A program made the position numbers and the translations under genes. A stretch of 64,000 bases of DNA from Fibrobacter sp. UBA7003 (lineage in GTDB: Bacteria > Fibrobacterota > Fibrobacteria > Fibrobacterales > Fibrobacteraceae). The stretch spans positions 62,001 through 126,000 of the forward strand of contig DJXN01000006.1 in NCBI GenBank assembly GCA_002449765.1, in the 5' to 3' direction. Below, one piece after another: positions 1-6,643 of this stretch (the first letter of the stretch is position 1; each line of letters starts with the position of its first letter). The notes below the pieces were generated by a model. It ran no database searches, was not told the origin of the DNA, and was given only the letters and a program-made list of their open reading frames with translations.

Positions 1-271
1 TAACAACTATTCCTGCAACCCACATTCTCGAAGCATAAAGGCCGCGTTTAGTCCCAAACAAAGAGCCTCCATCAACAAACACGCTTTCGACAATGTACGT
101 ATATACATAAAACGGAAGCAGGCTAAAGACATAAACAACAAAGCTGTCCGTCCAAACAGGCGAAAGAACTCCGAACACAAAAAGAACAAGCGGCAAAACA
201 GCGCAAACAAAATTTATTTTGCACTTAGACGGCATTTTGCTCGTTTTAATTATGTTCATCGTCATTTTCAT
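1..271 (-). CDS. Partial integral membrane protein, unrecognised
   Basis: An open frame starts at an ATG at 271 on the minus strand and runs without a stop off the left edge of the window, so only the first ~90 residues are visible. The N-terminus is basic (MKMTMNIIKTSKMPSKCK). It is followed by two hydrophobic stretches at about residues 21-38 and 46-62, consistent with two membrane helices, then an aromatic-rich loop. A GGGG run a few bases upstream of the ATG could serve as ribosome binding site. I do not recognise the family. Another short minus-strand frame at 7-210 overlaps it but is internal to this one and less convincing. Confidence 0.5.
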   Translation of the reverse strand, partial: MKMTMNIIKTSKMPSKCKINFVCAVLPLVLFVFGVLSPVWTDSFVVYVFSLLPFYVYTYIVESVFVDGGSLFGTKRGLYASRMWVAGIVV

Positions 272-368
272 GGTAAACCCCGTCTCACACCATTAATATA
301 TATAAAAAAGTGTCAAAATTCAACAAAATACGCAAAAATCGGCTTTTCCTTATTCCAATCAGGGATAA

Positions 369-397
369 AAAAAGCGACCCAATACAGGTCACTTTTT
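369..397. terminator. Bidirectional hairpin terminator
   Basis: An A-tract leads into a stem AAAAAG-C-GACC paired with GGTC-A-CTTTTT around a 7-base loop, with one C.A mismatch. A-rich on one side and T-rich on the other, it can act on either strand. It lies between the gene at 491-784 and the one entering from the left edge, both on the minus strand, and would end transcription of the former. Confidence 0.55.
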
Positions 398-460
398 CGG
401 TTTTATCAATTCGGCATATTTTTTCGCCATTTCGAGGCTATACTTAAGTTTTACCTCGGC
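389..460 (-). pseudogene. Remnant C-terminal coding fragment after repeat copy 1
   Basis: Read on the minus strand, the bases after repeat copy 1 encode a short charged tail (LKYSLEMAKKYAELIKPKK) ending in TGA at 389-391. It is in a different frame from the ATG supplied by the repeat, which itself yields only MSRGKT and stops. The tail resembles the end of the 29-residue ORF behind repeat copy 2 (compare EMAKKYAELI with EVAEAFANEI), so this may be a frame-shifted relative of that ORF. The similarity is short, so this is a tentative call. Confidence 0.3.
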
Positions 461-482
461 TCATAAAGAGTCCCTATAAGAT
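448..482 (-). repeat. Hairpin/start-codon repeat, copy 1 of 4
   Basis: An imperfect copy of the element also found at 862-899, 1437-1473 and 3188-3223. On the minus strand it reads TTATAGGGACTC, then TTTATGAGCC, then GAGGTAAAACT. The arms (GACTC and GAGCC) flank a TTTAT loop that contains the ATG; this copy has one substitution in the 5' arm. It lies 9 bp beyond the stop of the gene at 491-784. Its ATG at 464 gives a 6-residue peptide followed by TAA. Confidence 0.85.
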
Positions 483-490
483 AATAAATC

Positions 491-784
491 TCATTTCTTC
501 TTGGAAATTAGTGTATCAAAGTCTTCCTCCTCTTTAGGCTCCTCTTTGCCAGAAAGAATTTCATCAAATGTTAGTTCCCGTTTCTTTTTCTCTATTAAAT
601 TCATGGGAATTATCGTGATTTCAGGAGATATTGCAATAGCAGAACAAAACATCCAAAATAAAAAAGCCATTCCCCAACGACAATGCGTAAATCTTTCTCC
701 GTAAACGTAAGGAACCAACAACGCAAAAATAATCGCACACAACAAAGCTATCAAAAGTCTTATTATGATTTTTTTCTTCTTCAT
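491..784 (-). CDS. Small two-helix membrane protein, hypothetical
   Basis: A 97-residue protein. The basic start MKKKKIIIR leads into a hydrophobic helix at about residues 9-28; a second helix spans about 39-60. The C-terminal third is highly charged and rich in Glu and Lys, ending ISKKK, and is probably cytoplasmic. I recognise no family. It starts 6 nt after the stop of the 29-residue ORF at 791-880, so the two are probably co-translated from the transcript that begins at repeat copy 2. Confidence 0.6.
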   Translation of the reverse strand: MKKKKIIIRLLIALLCAIIFALLVPYVYGERFTHCRWGMAFLFWMFCSAIAISPEITIIPMNLIEKKKRELTFDEILSGKEEPKEEEDFDTLISKKK

Positions 785-790
785 TTATTT

Positions 791-880
791 TCATTCCTCT
801 ATATCTTTCAAAATTTCATTTGCAAAAGCTTCGGCCACCTCACGAGAATCGGACGAGTTGTAAGTTTCACCTCGGCTCAT
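791..880 (-). CDS. 29-residue ORF initiated inside repeat copy 2
   Basis: The ATG lies in the loop and 3' arm of repeat copy 2, preceded by an AGGGG Shine-Dalgarno-like run. The product starts MSRGET and ends LKDIEE; the middle (REVAEAFANEILKD) looks like one amphipathic, acidic helix. It ends 6 nt before the start of the membrane protein at 491-784, and its last codons (GAGGAATGA) supply that gene's purine-rich translation start. It could be a small functional protein or a leader peptide. Only this repeat copy opens into an ORF that looks natural; the others give 6-27 residue peptides of unlikely composition. Confidence 0.45.
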   Translation of the reverse strand: MSRGETYNSSDSREVAEAFANEILKDIEE

Positions 881-899
881 AAAGAGCCCCTATAAGACT
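862..899 (-). repeat. Hairpin/start-codon repeat, copy 2 of 4
   Basis: On the minus strand it carries AGGGGCTC-TTTAT-GAGCC, a perfect 5-bp stem whose loop and 3' arm contain the ATG of the ORF at 791-880. The AGGGG run overlaps the 5' arm, so a folded hairpin would hide both the ribosome site and the start codon. It lies 46 bp after the stop of the secreted protein gene at 945-1412. Confidence 0.85.
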
Positions 900-944
900 A
901 TCGCCAACTTTTAATGCTGAGGGATAATACAATCTTCCAATAGT

Positions 945-1412
945 CTAGTAAATCCGGCGAATCCATCTTTCTGTTGACTTAAAACCCCATTGCACGTGCC
1001 ATTGTCTTCCATCAACTTTGTTCAAAAGTATAAACTGATACATGTTTTGAGTTGGATAAAGTTCAAATGAACCACATCCATAGTCATTCCATTCATTAAC
1101 CAAACTTTTTTCATTTAAAGTATAAGTTCCCTCTTTACCATCTTCAAGACCCCACTGAACCATGTGCATGATTCCCGTTCTTGTATCCAGCTTTATAAAA
1201 TTGTACATGTTTGTTGTTGAATATAATTTGTAACGGTCATAACAACGATTATTCTGAACTTGATTGTCTATTGTTTCCTTTAGTTCTTGTAAAGATTGTG
1301 CTACTGTTTTTTTGGGGGGAACATAATCTTCTGTCCCATTGTTAGTTTCGTTATCTGGTGCACCCAAAGCTACAACAGATAAAAGCATTAAAAATGACAC
1401 TATTTTCTTCAT
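945..1412 (-). CDS. Secreted protein with two internal repeats, hypothetical
   Basis: 155 residues with an N-terminal signal peptide (MKKIVSFLMLLSVVALG). A low-complexity Asn/Thr-rich segment follows, then two copies of a ~28-residue repeat: one runs from YKLYSTTNMYNFIKL to MVQWG, the other from FELYPTQNMYQFILL to HVQWG. The pattern Y/F-x-LY-x-T-x-NMY-x-FI-x-L ... VQWG suggests a beta-rich export-surface protein. Function is unknown. The start at 1412 follows an AAGGGCG ribosome site, itself just after the six-residue leader peptide encoded by repeat copy 3, whose associated promoter-like block probably drives it. Confidence 0.65.
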   Translation of the reverse strand: MKKIVSFLMLLSVVALGAPDNETNNGTEDYVPPKKTVAQSLQELKETIDNQVQNNRCYDRYKLYSTTNMYNFIKLDTRTGIMHMVQWGLEDGKEGTYTLNEKSLVNEWNDYGCGSFELYPTQNMYQFILLNKVDGRQWHVQWGFKSTERWIRRIY

Positions 1413-1436
1413 GATTTCGCCCTTGTCAAAAAAGCT

Positions 1437-1473
1437 AAGTTTTCCCTCGGCTCATAAAGAGCCCCTAAAAGAT
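1437..1473 (-). repeat. Hairpin/start-codon repeat, copy 3 of 4
   Basis: Minus-strand reading: TTTTAGGGGCTC-TTTAT-GAGCC-GAGGGAAAACT. The ATG at 1455 opens MSRGKT and is followed by a stop; the next gene (945-1412) starts 22 nt later. Unlike copies 1 and 2 it is preceded by a ~42 bp block (1488-1529) that is nearly identical to the block beside copy 4 (3240-3281). Confidence 0.85.
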
Positions 1474-1481
1474 TTTTTTTG

Positions 1482-1510
1482 AATATACCTTATTTTATGC
1501 GGGTTCGCAA
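1482..1510 (-). promoter_or_regulatory. Putative promoter in the repeat copy 3 block
   Basis: On the minus strand a -35-like TTGCGA (1505-1510) and a -10-like TATATT (1482-1487) are separated by exactly 17 bp. Transcription would start near 1475, about 20 nt before the ATG of the repeat. The equivalent block at copy 4 keeps TTGCGA (3257-3262) and the 17 bp spacing but has CACATT (3234-3239) instead of TATATT. Confidence 0.45.
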
Positions 1511-1545
1511 GCGGTTGGACTCTGAAAAAAAGTAAAACAGGGTGA

Positions 1546-2775
1546 TTACCTAGATGCAAAGGCGCTTTCCATAAAGGACTGCTCGTTTCGGGAAATCCCG
1601 TTCTTTGTTGCGATTTTACGCCAGTTTGCGCTGACGATTTTTTGCATTTCAGTAATGGCTGCTTTTGCCTTTGCCGCAGGTAATCCGTAAAGTTCGCAAA
1701 CATCCTGGGCGAGTTCCAATGATAGTGTGGAATCGTTGTCAGAAATATTCAGCGAAAGGAATTCTCCGTACGGATTCGGGTTTACATCGAACAGGGGCGA
1801 AAGCATCCACCCTTTTTCGGACAAGAGAAAACCATGGTTGCGCAAGTGGTCGTCGGTATTGGACACGAGGATGTTGAACACAATCCGTTTCCAGAGTTCA
1901 AGAAGGTCCTTTTTGGGCGCTGCTCCGGCAGACTTGATGAAGGAGGCGATTTCGGTGTATCCGCAGTCATCGTCCCCGTCTGTGTGGCCGAGCAGGGCCA
2001 TAGCCGACGTGAAGTGGATTCTCCGACCGGACTCTCGGTCAAATCTTTTTACGAGAAAAGTGGAACCGTATCGCGAAAATTTTTCAAGGCGGCTTTCTGA
2101 AACGTTCAATCCGCACATTTCCGCAAGTTCATAGACCGTTTTTTCCCAAGCGCCGCAGTTTATCTTGTCGTTCTTGGAAGGAAACTTTGCTATCCAAAGG
2201 CTGCCATCCGGTGCAATGACGTTTGCTTTTGGGCGTGCGCCCCCTAACGAGGAACCCGGCGCAATTAGCATCTGTAGCCATTTGTCCGAGTGCGTGGTGT
2301 CGCTTTCGAATGCGGCTACGGCGTCGTTTAGTTTGCGGAGGGCGACCCACGGAGGGGCTGCCATGTCGGAATCGTCCGAAAGGAAGGGGCCGTCCTCGTT
2401 CGCTTTGAACCGCAAAGCTCCCATGCGTGACATGTCGTGGACGCCGAGCAGGTAGTCGCTTTCCATGAGTTTTCGGGGCTTTCTCGATTCGGAACGGGCG
2501 ATTATGGATTCCCGCCGGTCCATGAGCGTGCGTCCCCACCGGTCGGGGCACGAGTCTTCGAATATGCCGAAAAGTTCCTTGCCGACAGGAGCGAACTGCC
2601 GACCCTTGAAAAGGGACAGGTCCGGGTCCAGCATAAAGCTACCGGAGTGCTTTAGCCATTCGTTGTCGTACTCGAATGAACAGACTTCTTTGCCTCTTGC
2701 GCCTTCCACAAAGAGCGTGCCGATGCGCGTGGGGGCTGCGCGCAGCCAGTTCTCGTAAACCAAAATCTGCTTCAC
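1546..2775 (-). CDS. hipA: HipA-type serine/threonine kinase toxin
   Basis: A 409-residue HipA-family kinase. The start is the GTG at 2775, which overlaps the hipB stop as GTGA and follows a GGAGGG ribosome site; a longer in-frame ORF reaching into hipB has an implausible Arg-rich N-terminus. An N-terminal HipA subdomain is followed by the kinase: Gly-rich loop PGSSLGGARPKA (about 173-184, with Ser residues in the position of the autophosphorylated Ser of HipA), nucleotide Lys in LWIAKFPS, catalytic motif SNTDDHLRN (Asp308) and metal Asp330 in LSPLFD. Known HipA proteins phosphorylate glutamyl-tRNA synthetase and cause growth arrest; the target here is inferred from the family. Length is close to that of E. 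coli HipA. Confidence 0.9.
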   Translation of the reverse strand: MKQILVYENWLRAAPTRIGTLFVEGARGKEVCSFEYDNEWLKHSGSFMLDPDLSLFKGRQFAPVGKELFGIFEDSCPDRWGRTLMDRRESIIARSESRKPRKLMESDYLLGVHDMSRMGALRFKANEDGPFLSDDSDMAAPPWVALRKLNDAVAAFESDTTHSDKWLQMLIAPGSSLGGARPKANVIAPDGSLWIAKFPSKNDKINCGAWEKTVYELAEMCGLNVSESRLEKFSRYGSTFLVKRFDRESGRRIHFTSAMALLGHTDGDDDCGYTEIASFIKSAGAAPKKDLLELWKRIVFNILVSNTDDHLRNHGFLLSEKGWMLSPLFDVNPNPYGEFLSLNISDNDSTLSLELAQDVCELYGLPAAKAKAAITEMQKIVSANWRKIATKNGISRNEQSFMESAFASR

Positions 2776-3086
2776 TTGCCCTCCGGGTGATATTTCTTCA
2801 GGAGTTCGATGTCGTGGAGTTTTTGTCCGAGTTCGTCGTCTGCGGCGACCTTGAGAAGGTCGGTGTCCATGCCGCTTATGGCGTGGAGTACTGCTGCGTA
2901 AATGCCGATGGCCACTGCCGCGGAACCTTTTTCCACCGCCCATACCGATGCTCGGCTGACGCCCGCCCTTTCGGCAGCAAGTGCGACAGAAATTTTACGA
3001 CGCATGCGAGCCAGACGGATCTGTTCTCCCATCTGTTCAAGGATTTTACCGGTTTTCGGCAGTAGAGTTACGCTTTTTTTGCCCAT
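2772..3086 (-). CDS. hipB: HipB-like XRE-family antitoxin and repressor
   Basis: 104 residues with a central helix-turn-helix of the XRE type (about residues 22-75; ALAAERAGVSRASVWAVEKG is the recognition region). It precedes and overlaps hipA by 4 bases, the usual arrangement in which HipB neutralises HipA and represses the operon. The ATG at 3086 lies only about 10 bp from the predicted -10 box, so the mRNA would be almost leaderless; an internal Met (MGEQIRLA, 3029) is the alternative start and gives a more typical XRE length. The palindromes just upstream are the likely operators. Confidence 0.85.
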   Translation of the reverse strand: MGKKSVTLLPKTGKILEQMGEQIRLARMRRKISVALAAERAGVSRASVWAVEKGSAAVAIGIYAAVLHAISGMDTDLLKVAADDELGQKLHDIELLKKYHPEGK

Positions 3087-3088
3087 GA

Positions 3089-3138
3089 TGTCAATAAATA
3101 TATATTGTTTTGATTAAATTGTCAATAAATATTGACAA
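3089..3138 (-). promoter_or_regulatory. hipBA promoter with overlapping palindromic operator
   Basis: On the minus strand TTGACA (3120-3125), a 17 bp spacer and TATATT (3097-3102) form a near-consensus promoter. The -35 box sits inside a palindrome at 3119-3138, TTGTCAATAAATATTGACAA (9 bp arms, 2 bp centre). A half site TGTCAATA recurs at 3089-3096 between the -10 and the ATG. Repeated TGTCAATA half sites spanning the promoter are what an autorepressing HipB would bind; that binding is inferred. Confidence 0.6.
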
Positions 3139-3187
3139 AATGGAACGGTTTTGAAGAATGGAGGGGATGAAATTTGAACTTTGAATG

Positions 3188-3223
3188 AGTTTTACCTCGG
3201 CTCATAAAGAGCCCCTATAAGAT
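3188..3223 (-). repeat. Hairpin/start-codon repeat, copy 4 of 4
   Basis: Minus-strand reading TTATAGGGGCTC-TTTAT-GAGCC-GAGGTAAAACT, with the flanking homologous block at 3240-3281. Its ATG would open a 27-residue peptide of unlikely composition ending in the hipBA promoter region. It marks the right boundary of the repeat-punctuated stretch; the next gene is on the opposite strand. Confidence 0.85.
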
Positions 3224-3329
3224 CTACTTTCTAAATGTGCCTTATTTTATGAGGGTTCGCAAGCGGTTGGACGCTGAAAAACGCTGTTTCTTGTTGCGAA
3301 AAAATCAATGGTATTGGATTGTTGGGTGG

Positions 3330-3358
3330 TTGACGAATGTCTTAAGGGAGTATAAATT
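3330..3358 (+). promoter_or_regulatory. Possible promoter for the FISUMP lipoprotein gene
   Basis: TTGACG (3330-3335), 17 bp, TAAATT (3353-3358), about 30 bp ahead of the chosen start. Boxes are only partly consensus. Confidence 0.35.
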
Positions 3359-3367
3359 TAGAGTGTA

Positions 3368-3384
3368 ATGTGTGGAAAGCGAGG
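3368..3384 (+). repeat. 17-bp leader repeat, copy 1
   Basis: ATGTGTGGAAAGCGAGG, identical to 4448-4464. In both places the first ATG lies exactly 21 nt upstream of, and in frame with, the likely start codon, and the repeat ends in the GCGAGG ribosome-site-like run. Confidence 0.8.
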
Positions 3385-3388
3385 ACCT

Positions 3389-4261
3389 ATGAAAAAATTC
3401 ATAACAATTCTTGCCTGTGCCTTGTGCCTCACCGCCTGCGGTGACGACGACAGCAGTTTTGCCCCGCGCCCGGACGATGATTCTTCGATTGAGTCGTCTT
3501 CGTCCAGCGTCACACCGAAGTCGAACGATAGTGAGACAAGTGTGTCCAGTAGCAGTACTAAGTCCAGCAGTAGTGTAAATTCGAGTAGCAGTTCAGCCGA
3601 ATTATCATCTAGTTCGGTGACTTTGGCGACACCGTGCAAGACAAAAACCGAAGACAACTGCGAGTATGGCGAGCTGGTTGATGACCGTGATGGTCAAGTT
3701 TATAAGACGGTGAAAATCGGTGATCAATGGTGGATGGCGCAGAACCTGAACTACGAGACAGATAACAGTTTCTGCTATAATGATAGTGCTAGTTATTGCG
3801 AAAAAATAGGAAGGCTTTATCTGTGGAGCGCAGCCATGGACAGCGTGGGCGAGTGGAGTGCAAATGGCAAGGATTGCGGTGCTGATAAGACTTGTTCGTC
3901 GTTCTACCCTGTTCGCGGCGTTTGCCCTGAAGATTGGCATCTGCCGACTCAAACGGAATGGAGAGCCCTGTTCATGGCGGTGGGCGGAGAAACGACTGCT
4001 GGCAAGGTTCTCAAATCCACGTCTGGGTGGAATCGTAATGGCAACGGCACGGATGCGTTCTCGTTCTCGGCGTTGCCTGCTGGCAACAGGTCCGACTATG
4101 GGAGTTTCATCAAAGGGGGCGGCAGCGGCGCAGAATTCTGGAGTTCTACAGAGTACAATAGCTACGGCGCGTACGACATACACATGAACTACAACGACGG
4201 CATTGCGTACGGGGGCAACAGCAAGGGCTATGGGTACTCCGTTCGTTGCCTCAAGGACTAG
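3389..4261 (+). CDS. FISUMP-domain lipoprotein
   Basis: 290 residues. A lipoprotein signal peptide ends at LTAC (Cys17). It is followed by a Ser-rich linker (about residues 22-80) typical of Fibrobacter surface lipoproteins, and then a Fibrobacter major paralogous domain. Marks of that domain are DRDGQVYKTVKIGDQWWMAQNLNY, CPEDWHLPTQTEWRAL, a GTDAFSFSALPAG segment, FWSSTEY and the C-terminal YSVRCLKD. The domain is widespread in Fibrobacter; its role (surface attachment or sensing) is not established. The start at 3389 follows GCGAGG; an ATG 21 nt upstream (3368) is in frame and encodes MCGKRG, part of a leader shared with the gene at 4469. Confidence 0.85.
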   Translation: MKKFITILACALCLTACGDDDSSFAPRPDDDSSIESSSSSVTPKSNDSETSVSSSSTKSSSSVNSSSSSAELSSSSVTLATPCKTKTEDNCEYGELVDDRDGQVYKTVKIGDQWWMAQNLNYETDNSFCYNDSASYCEKIGRLYLWSAAMDSVGEWSANGKDCGADKTCSSFYPVRGVCPEDWHLPTQTEWRALFMAVGGETTAGKVLKSTSGWNRNGNGTDAFSFSALPAGNRSDYGSFIKGGGSGAEFWSSTEYNSYGAYDIHMNYNDGIAYGGNSKGYGYSVRCLKD

Positions 4262-4447
4262 AAGCTTCAAAACAAACGGAAAAACAATTCAAGTCCTTGC
4301 AGAGGCAAATAAAATTTGTTCGGGTACAGATGAAATTTGCAGCGACCCATAAAATACCGAAAGCAATCAACGAATTGGACATTATCGACCTAGAATATTC
4401 AGGATAAGGCTGACCGTTAACATTTTTTAGTGTATTTTTAAAGCTGG

Positions 4448-4464
4448 ATGTGTGGAAAGCGAGG
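4448..4464 (+). repeat. 17-bp leader repeat, copy 2
   Basis: Identical to 3368-3384 and placed at the same distance from the start of the next gene. The interval 4262-4447 before it holds no gene or structure that I can support. Confidence 0.8.
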
Positions 4465-4468
4465 CGTT

Positions 4469-6355
4469 ATGAAAAGAAACGACGTGGTTTTTGCACTTTC
4501 TGCACTGCTGGCGGGGCAGGCCCTTGCGGCCGACTGGTACGCGAAGGAGACGCGCTGGGCGGGGCATGACCCGGACATCATCCGTTACGAGGACGGCTAC
4601 GCGCTTGCGACAACGGATAACCACATGCTCATGCAGTTCTCCGAGGACGCGCTGAACTGGAAGAACGGCGAGCCCGCCATGCCGGAATTTTCGAAGTGGC
4701 TTTACGACTACGCCCCGAACATGATCGACATCTGGGCGCCGGACATTCATTACATTGGCGGGGAATACCGCATGTACTATTGCGGTTCCGAGATGGGCAT
4801 CCGCTCGTCGGGCATGGGGTTCATGTCGAGCAAGGAAATCGACCCGACAAAGCCCGGCTACGGCTGGACGGACCAGGGCGAAGTGATTCACACGGTCAAG
4901 AGCGACGCCTACAACGCGATTGACGCGGCAGTGCTGAAGGACAACGATGGCAAGGTCTGGATGGCGTTCGGTTCGTGGGGCACGGGCATCCACATTTTGG
5001 AACTGAACGAAGAAACAGGCAAGGTGAAAGACGGTGCGAAGATGATCAACATCGCGAACCGTGGCGGCTCGGGAATCGAGGGCGCAAGCCTCATCGAGCA
5101 CGACGGCTACTACTACCTGTTTACGGCGTGGGATAACTGCTGCAAGAAGGGCGCGGACCTCGAGAACAATTCCTACAAGACGACGGTGGGGCGCTCCAAC
5201 CGCATTGACGGTGGGTACGTGGACCGCAGCGGCAAGAAGTTGCTGGATGGCGGCGGCACGATTCTGTTGAGCCGTTACGGACGCTACTACGGGCCTGCGG
5301 GCGGCGAGGCGTTCCAGGACGTGAACCGTCAGCGCTTCGTGAACCATTACTACGACAAGAACGACGGCGGTAACTCTTACATACAAGTTCGCGACATCGT
5401 CTATACCGACGACGGTTGGCCGGAACTGGGACAGCCGTTCCTCGGGCGTTACCTGAGCGCAGAGGCGGAACATGGCGCCTTGACGCACGTGGATATTTCG
5501 AGCAGCTCCGATGCTTCGAACGGAGAATTTTGCGCCTACATCAACTACGAAGACAGCAAGATTCGCCTGCCGATGATTATCCCGCAGGCGGGCGATTACC
5601 TGATTCGTTACCGCTACGACAACAACTGGACCGAAGACGGTGCAAACGGTAGCTCGCATTTTGTGAGCGTCAACGGCAAAAATCAGGAAGTGGAGCTGCC
5701 GTTGACAGGCGCATGGAGCGCTTTCCCCGAGAAGTCGGTGGTGTACATCCCCGCGAAACTCAAGCGCGGCTCGAACTTTATCGAGATTACGAAGGGCAAG
5801 CACTATGCGGAACTTGACCGCCTCGACTTCTTGCGCATTATCCGCGACACGATTCCGGCGAACGGCTTTGACAACGGCATCCGCGTGCGTCTGACTGCGG
5901 ACGACGAGTTCGCCATCAAGGACGGCGGCTACGCGATTTTCGAGAACGTGATTACGGATTCCATCGTGGGCCCGGGCGTGCTTGTGCAGGTGAAGAACGG
6001 AGCCGGCGGTACGCTGAACATCCGCAAGGATAGCAAGAAGGGCGACGTGATTTCGAAGTGCGAGTTGCCTTCGGCGGGTAACGCGAGCAAGTGGATTGAC
6101 GTGCGCTGCACCAACCTGCCGGAACTCAAGGGCGTGCAGGACTTCTACCTGACAGCGGAAGGCCTCGGCGGCGAAACGCTCGTAGGCAACATCAAGTTCG
6201 ACGAGGGCGTGAAGGATTCGACGGATGCAATCCGCCGGATCGATACCCGCGATAATCGTGTTCTCCGTGCTGGAGAAATGCGCCCCCGCAATGGCTACCG
6301 CGACCTCAAGGGCCGCCATTTCGACAGACGAATCCGCTATCGCGTGATGTTCTAG
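4469..6355 (+). CDS. Secreted GH43-type glycosidase (arabinanase-like) with CBM6-like module
   Basis: 628 residues with a signal peptide ending QALA (residue 20). The first ~320 residues form a GH43 five-bladed propeller: Asp34 in AGHDPDII (base), Asp152 in YNAIDAAVL (pKa modulator) and Glu204 in SGIEGASL (acid). Together with YAPNMIDIWAPDIHY this pattern is closest to endo-1,5-alpha-L-arabinanase-like GH43 enzymes. A beta-sandwich of CBM6/35 type follows (about 335-465: YLSAEAEHG ... LDRLDFLRI), then a second CBM-like segment (about 475-585), then a basic tail rich in Arg (585-628), as reported for other Fibrobacter plant-cell-wall enzymes. It probably cleaves arabinan side chains outside the cell. 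Substrate is inferred, not shown. Confidence 0.85.
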   Translation: MKRNDVVFALSALLAGQALAADWYAKETRWAGHDPDIIRYEDGYALATTDNHMLMQFSEDALNWKNGEPAMPEFSKWLYDYAPNMIDIWAPDIHYIGGEYRMYYCGSEMGIRSSGMGFMSSKEIDPTKPGYGWTDQGEVIHTVKSDAYNAIDAAVLKDNDGKVWMAFGSWGTGIHILELNEETGKVKDGAKMINIANRGGSGIEGASLIEHDGYYYLFTAWDNCCKKGADLENNSYKTTVGRSNRIDGGYVDRSGKKLLDGGGTILLSRYGRYYGPAGGEAFQDVNRQRFVNHYYDKNDGGNSYIQVRDIVYTDDGWPELGQPFLGRYLSAEAEHGALTHVDISSSSDASNGEFCAYINYEDSKIRLPMIIPQAGDYLIRYRYDNNWTEDGANGSSHFVSVNGKNQEVELPLTGAWSAFPEKSVVYIPAKLKRGSNFIEITKGKHYAELDRLDFLRIIRDTIPANGFDNGIRVRLTADDEFAIKDGGYAIFENVITDSIVGPGVLVQVKNGAGGTLNIRKDSKKGDVISKCELPSAGNASKWIDVRCTNLPELKGVQDFYLTAEGLGGETLVGNIKFDEGVKDSTDAIRRIDTRDNRVLRAGEMRPRNGYRDLKGRHFDRRIRYRVMF

Positions 6356-6364
6356 GAACGGGGC

Positions 6365-6643
6365 TTAGCAGTAGTACGAAATCGTCCCAAAGAATTCTTT
6401 CCATTTGTTGATGACATCTTCGTTCCTTGCTTCAATAATCCGAAGAATGTTTTGAAGAACTTTCGGATTGATGTGAGAATTGTTGTGTGCAAGAAGGCAT
6501 TTGCCTGCTTTTGTAATCCAGATTTTGGTGGCGTTAGCAGTGGGAGAGCCTTAGGATACGTGAACGTGAACTGGTTCCAACGGATCGTTTTCGTTGGACC
6601 AAAAGTAAACCCAGAAAGAGCCTATTTTAAAGATTTGCGGCAT
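6365..6643 (-). pseudogene. DUF4160 family gene interrupted by an in-frame TAA
   Basis: The minus-strand frame from the ATG at 6643 encodes a DUF4160-type start (MPQIFKIGSFWVYFWSNEND ... PVHVHVS), then TAA at 6551-6553 (codon 31), then continues in the same frame with the rest of the family pattern (GSPTANATKIWITKAGKCLL ... ILRIIEARNEDVINKWKEFF) to a stop at 6365. A single G-to-T change of a Glu codon would explain it. Start overlaps the end of the partner gene at 6627-6896 by 17 nt, an arrangement common for this pair. It may be dead, read through, or a sequencing error. Confidence 0.75.

Noticed and set aside
1546..2943. Longer HipA with an Arg-rich N-terminus
   Set aside because: The extension lies in hipB in another frame; the GTG at 2775 has a proper ribosome site and the usual 4-base overlap.
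448..3223. Four-copy repeat taken as integron attC sites
   Set aside because: Copies are ~36 bp with one small hairpin, lack paired core sites, and no integrase is in the window.
4427..6319. 630-codon ORF opposite the GH43 gene
   Set aside because: It is a shadow of GC-rich codons; the + strand has all GH43 catalytic motifs and a signal peptide.
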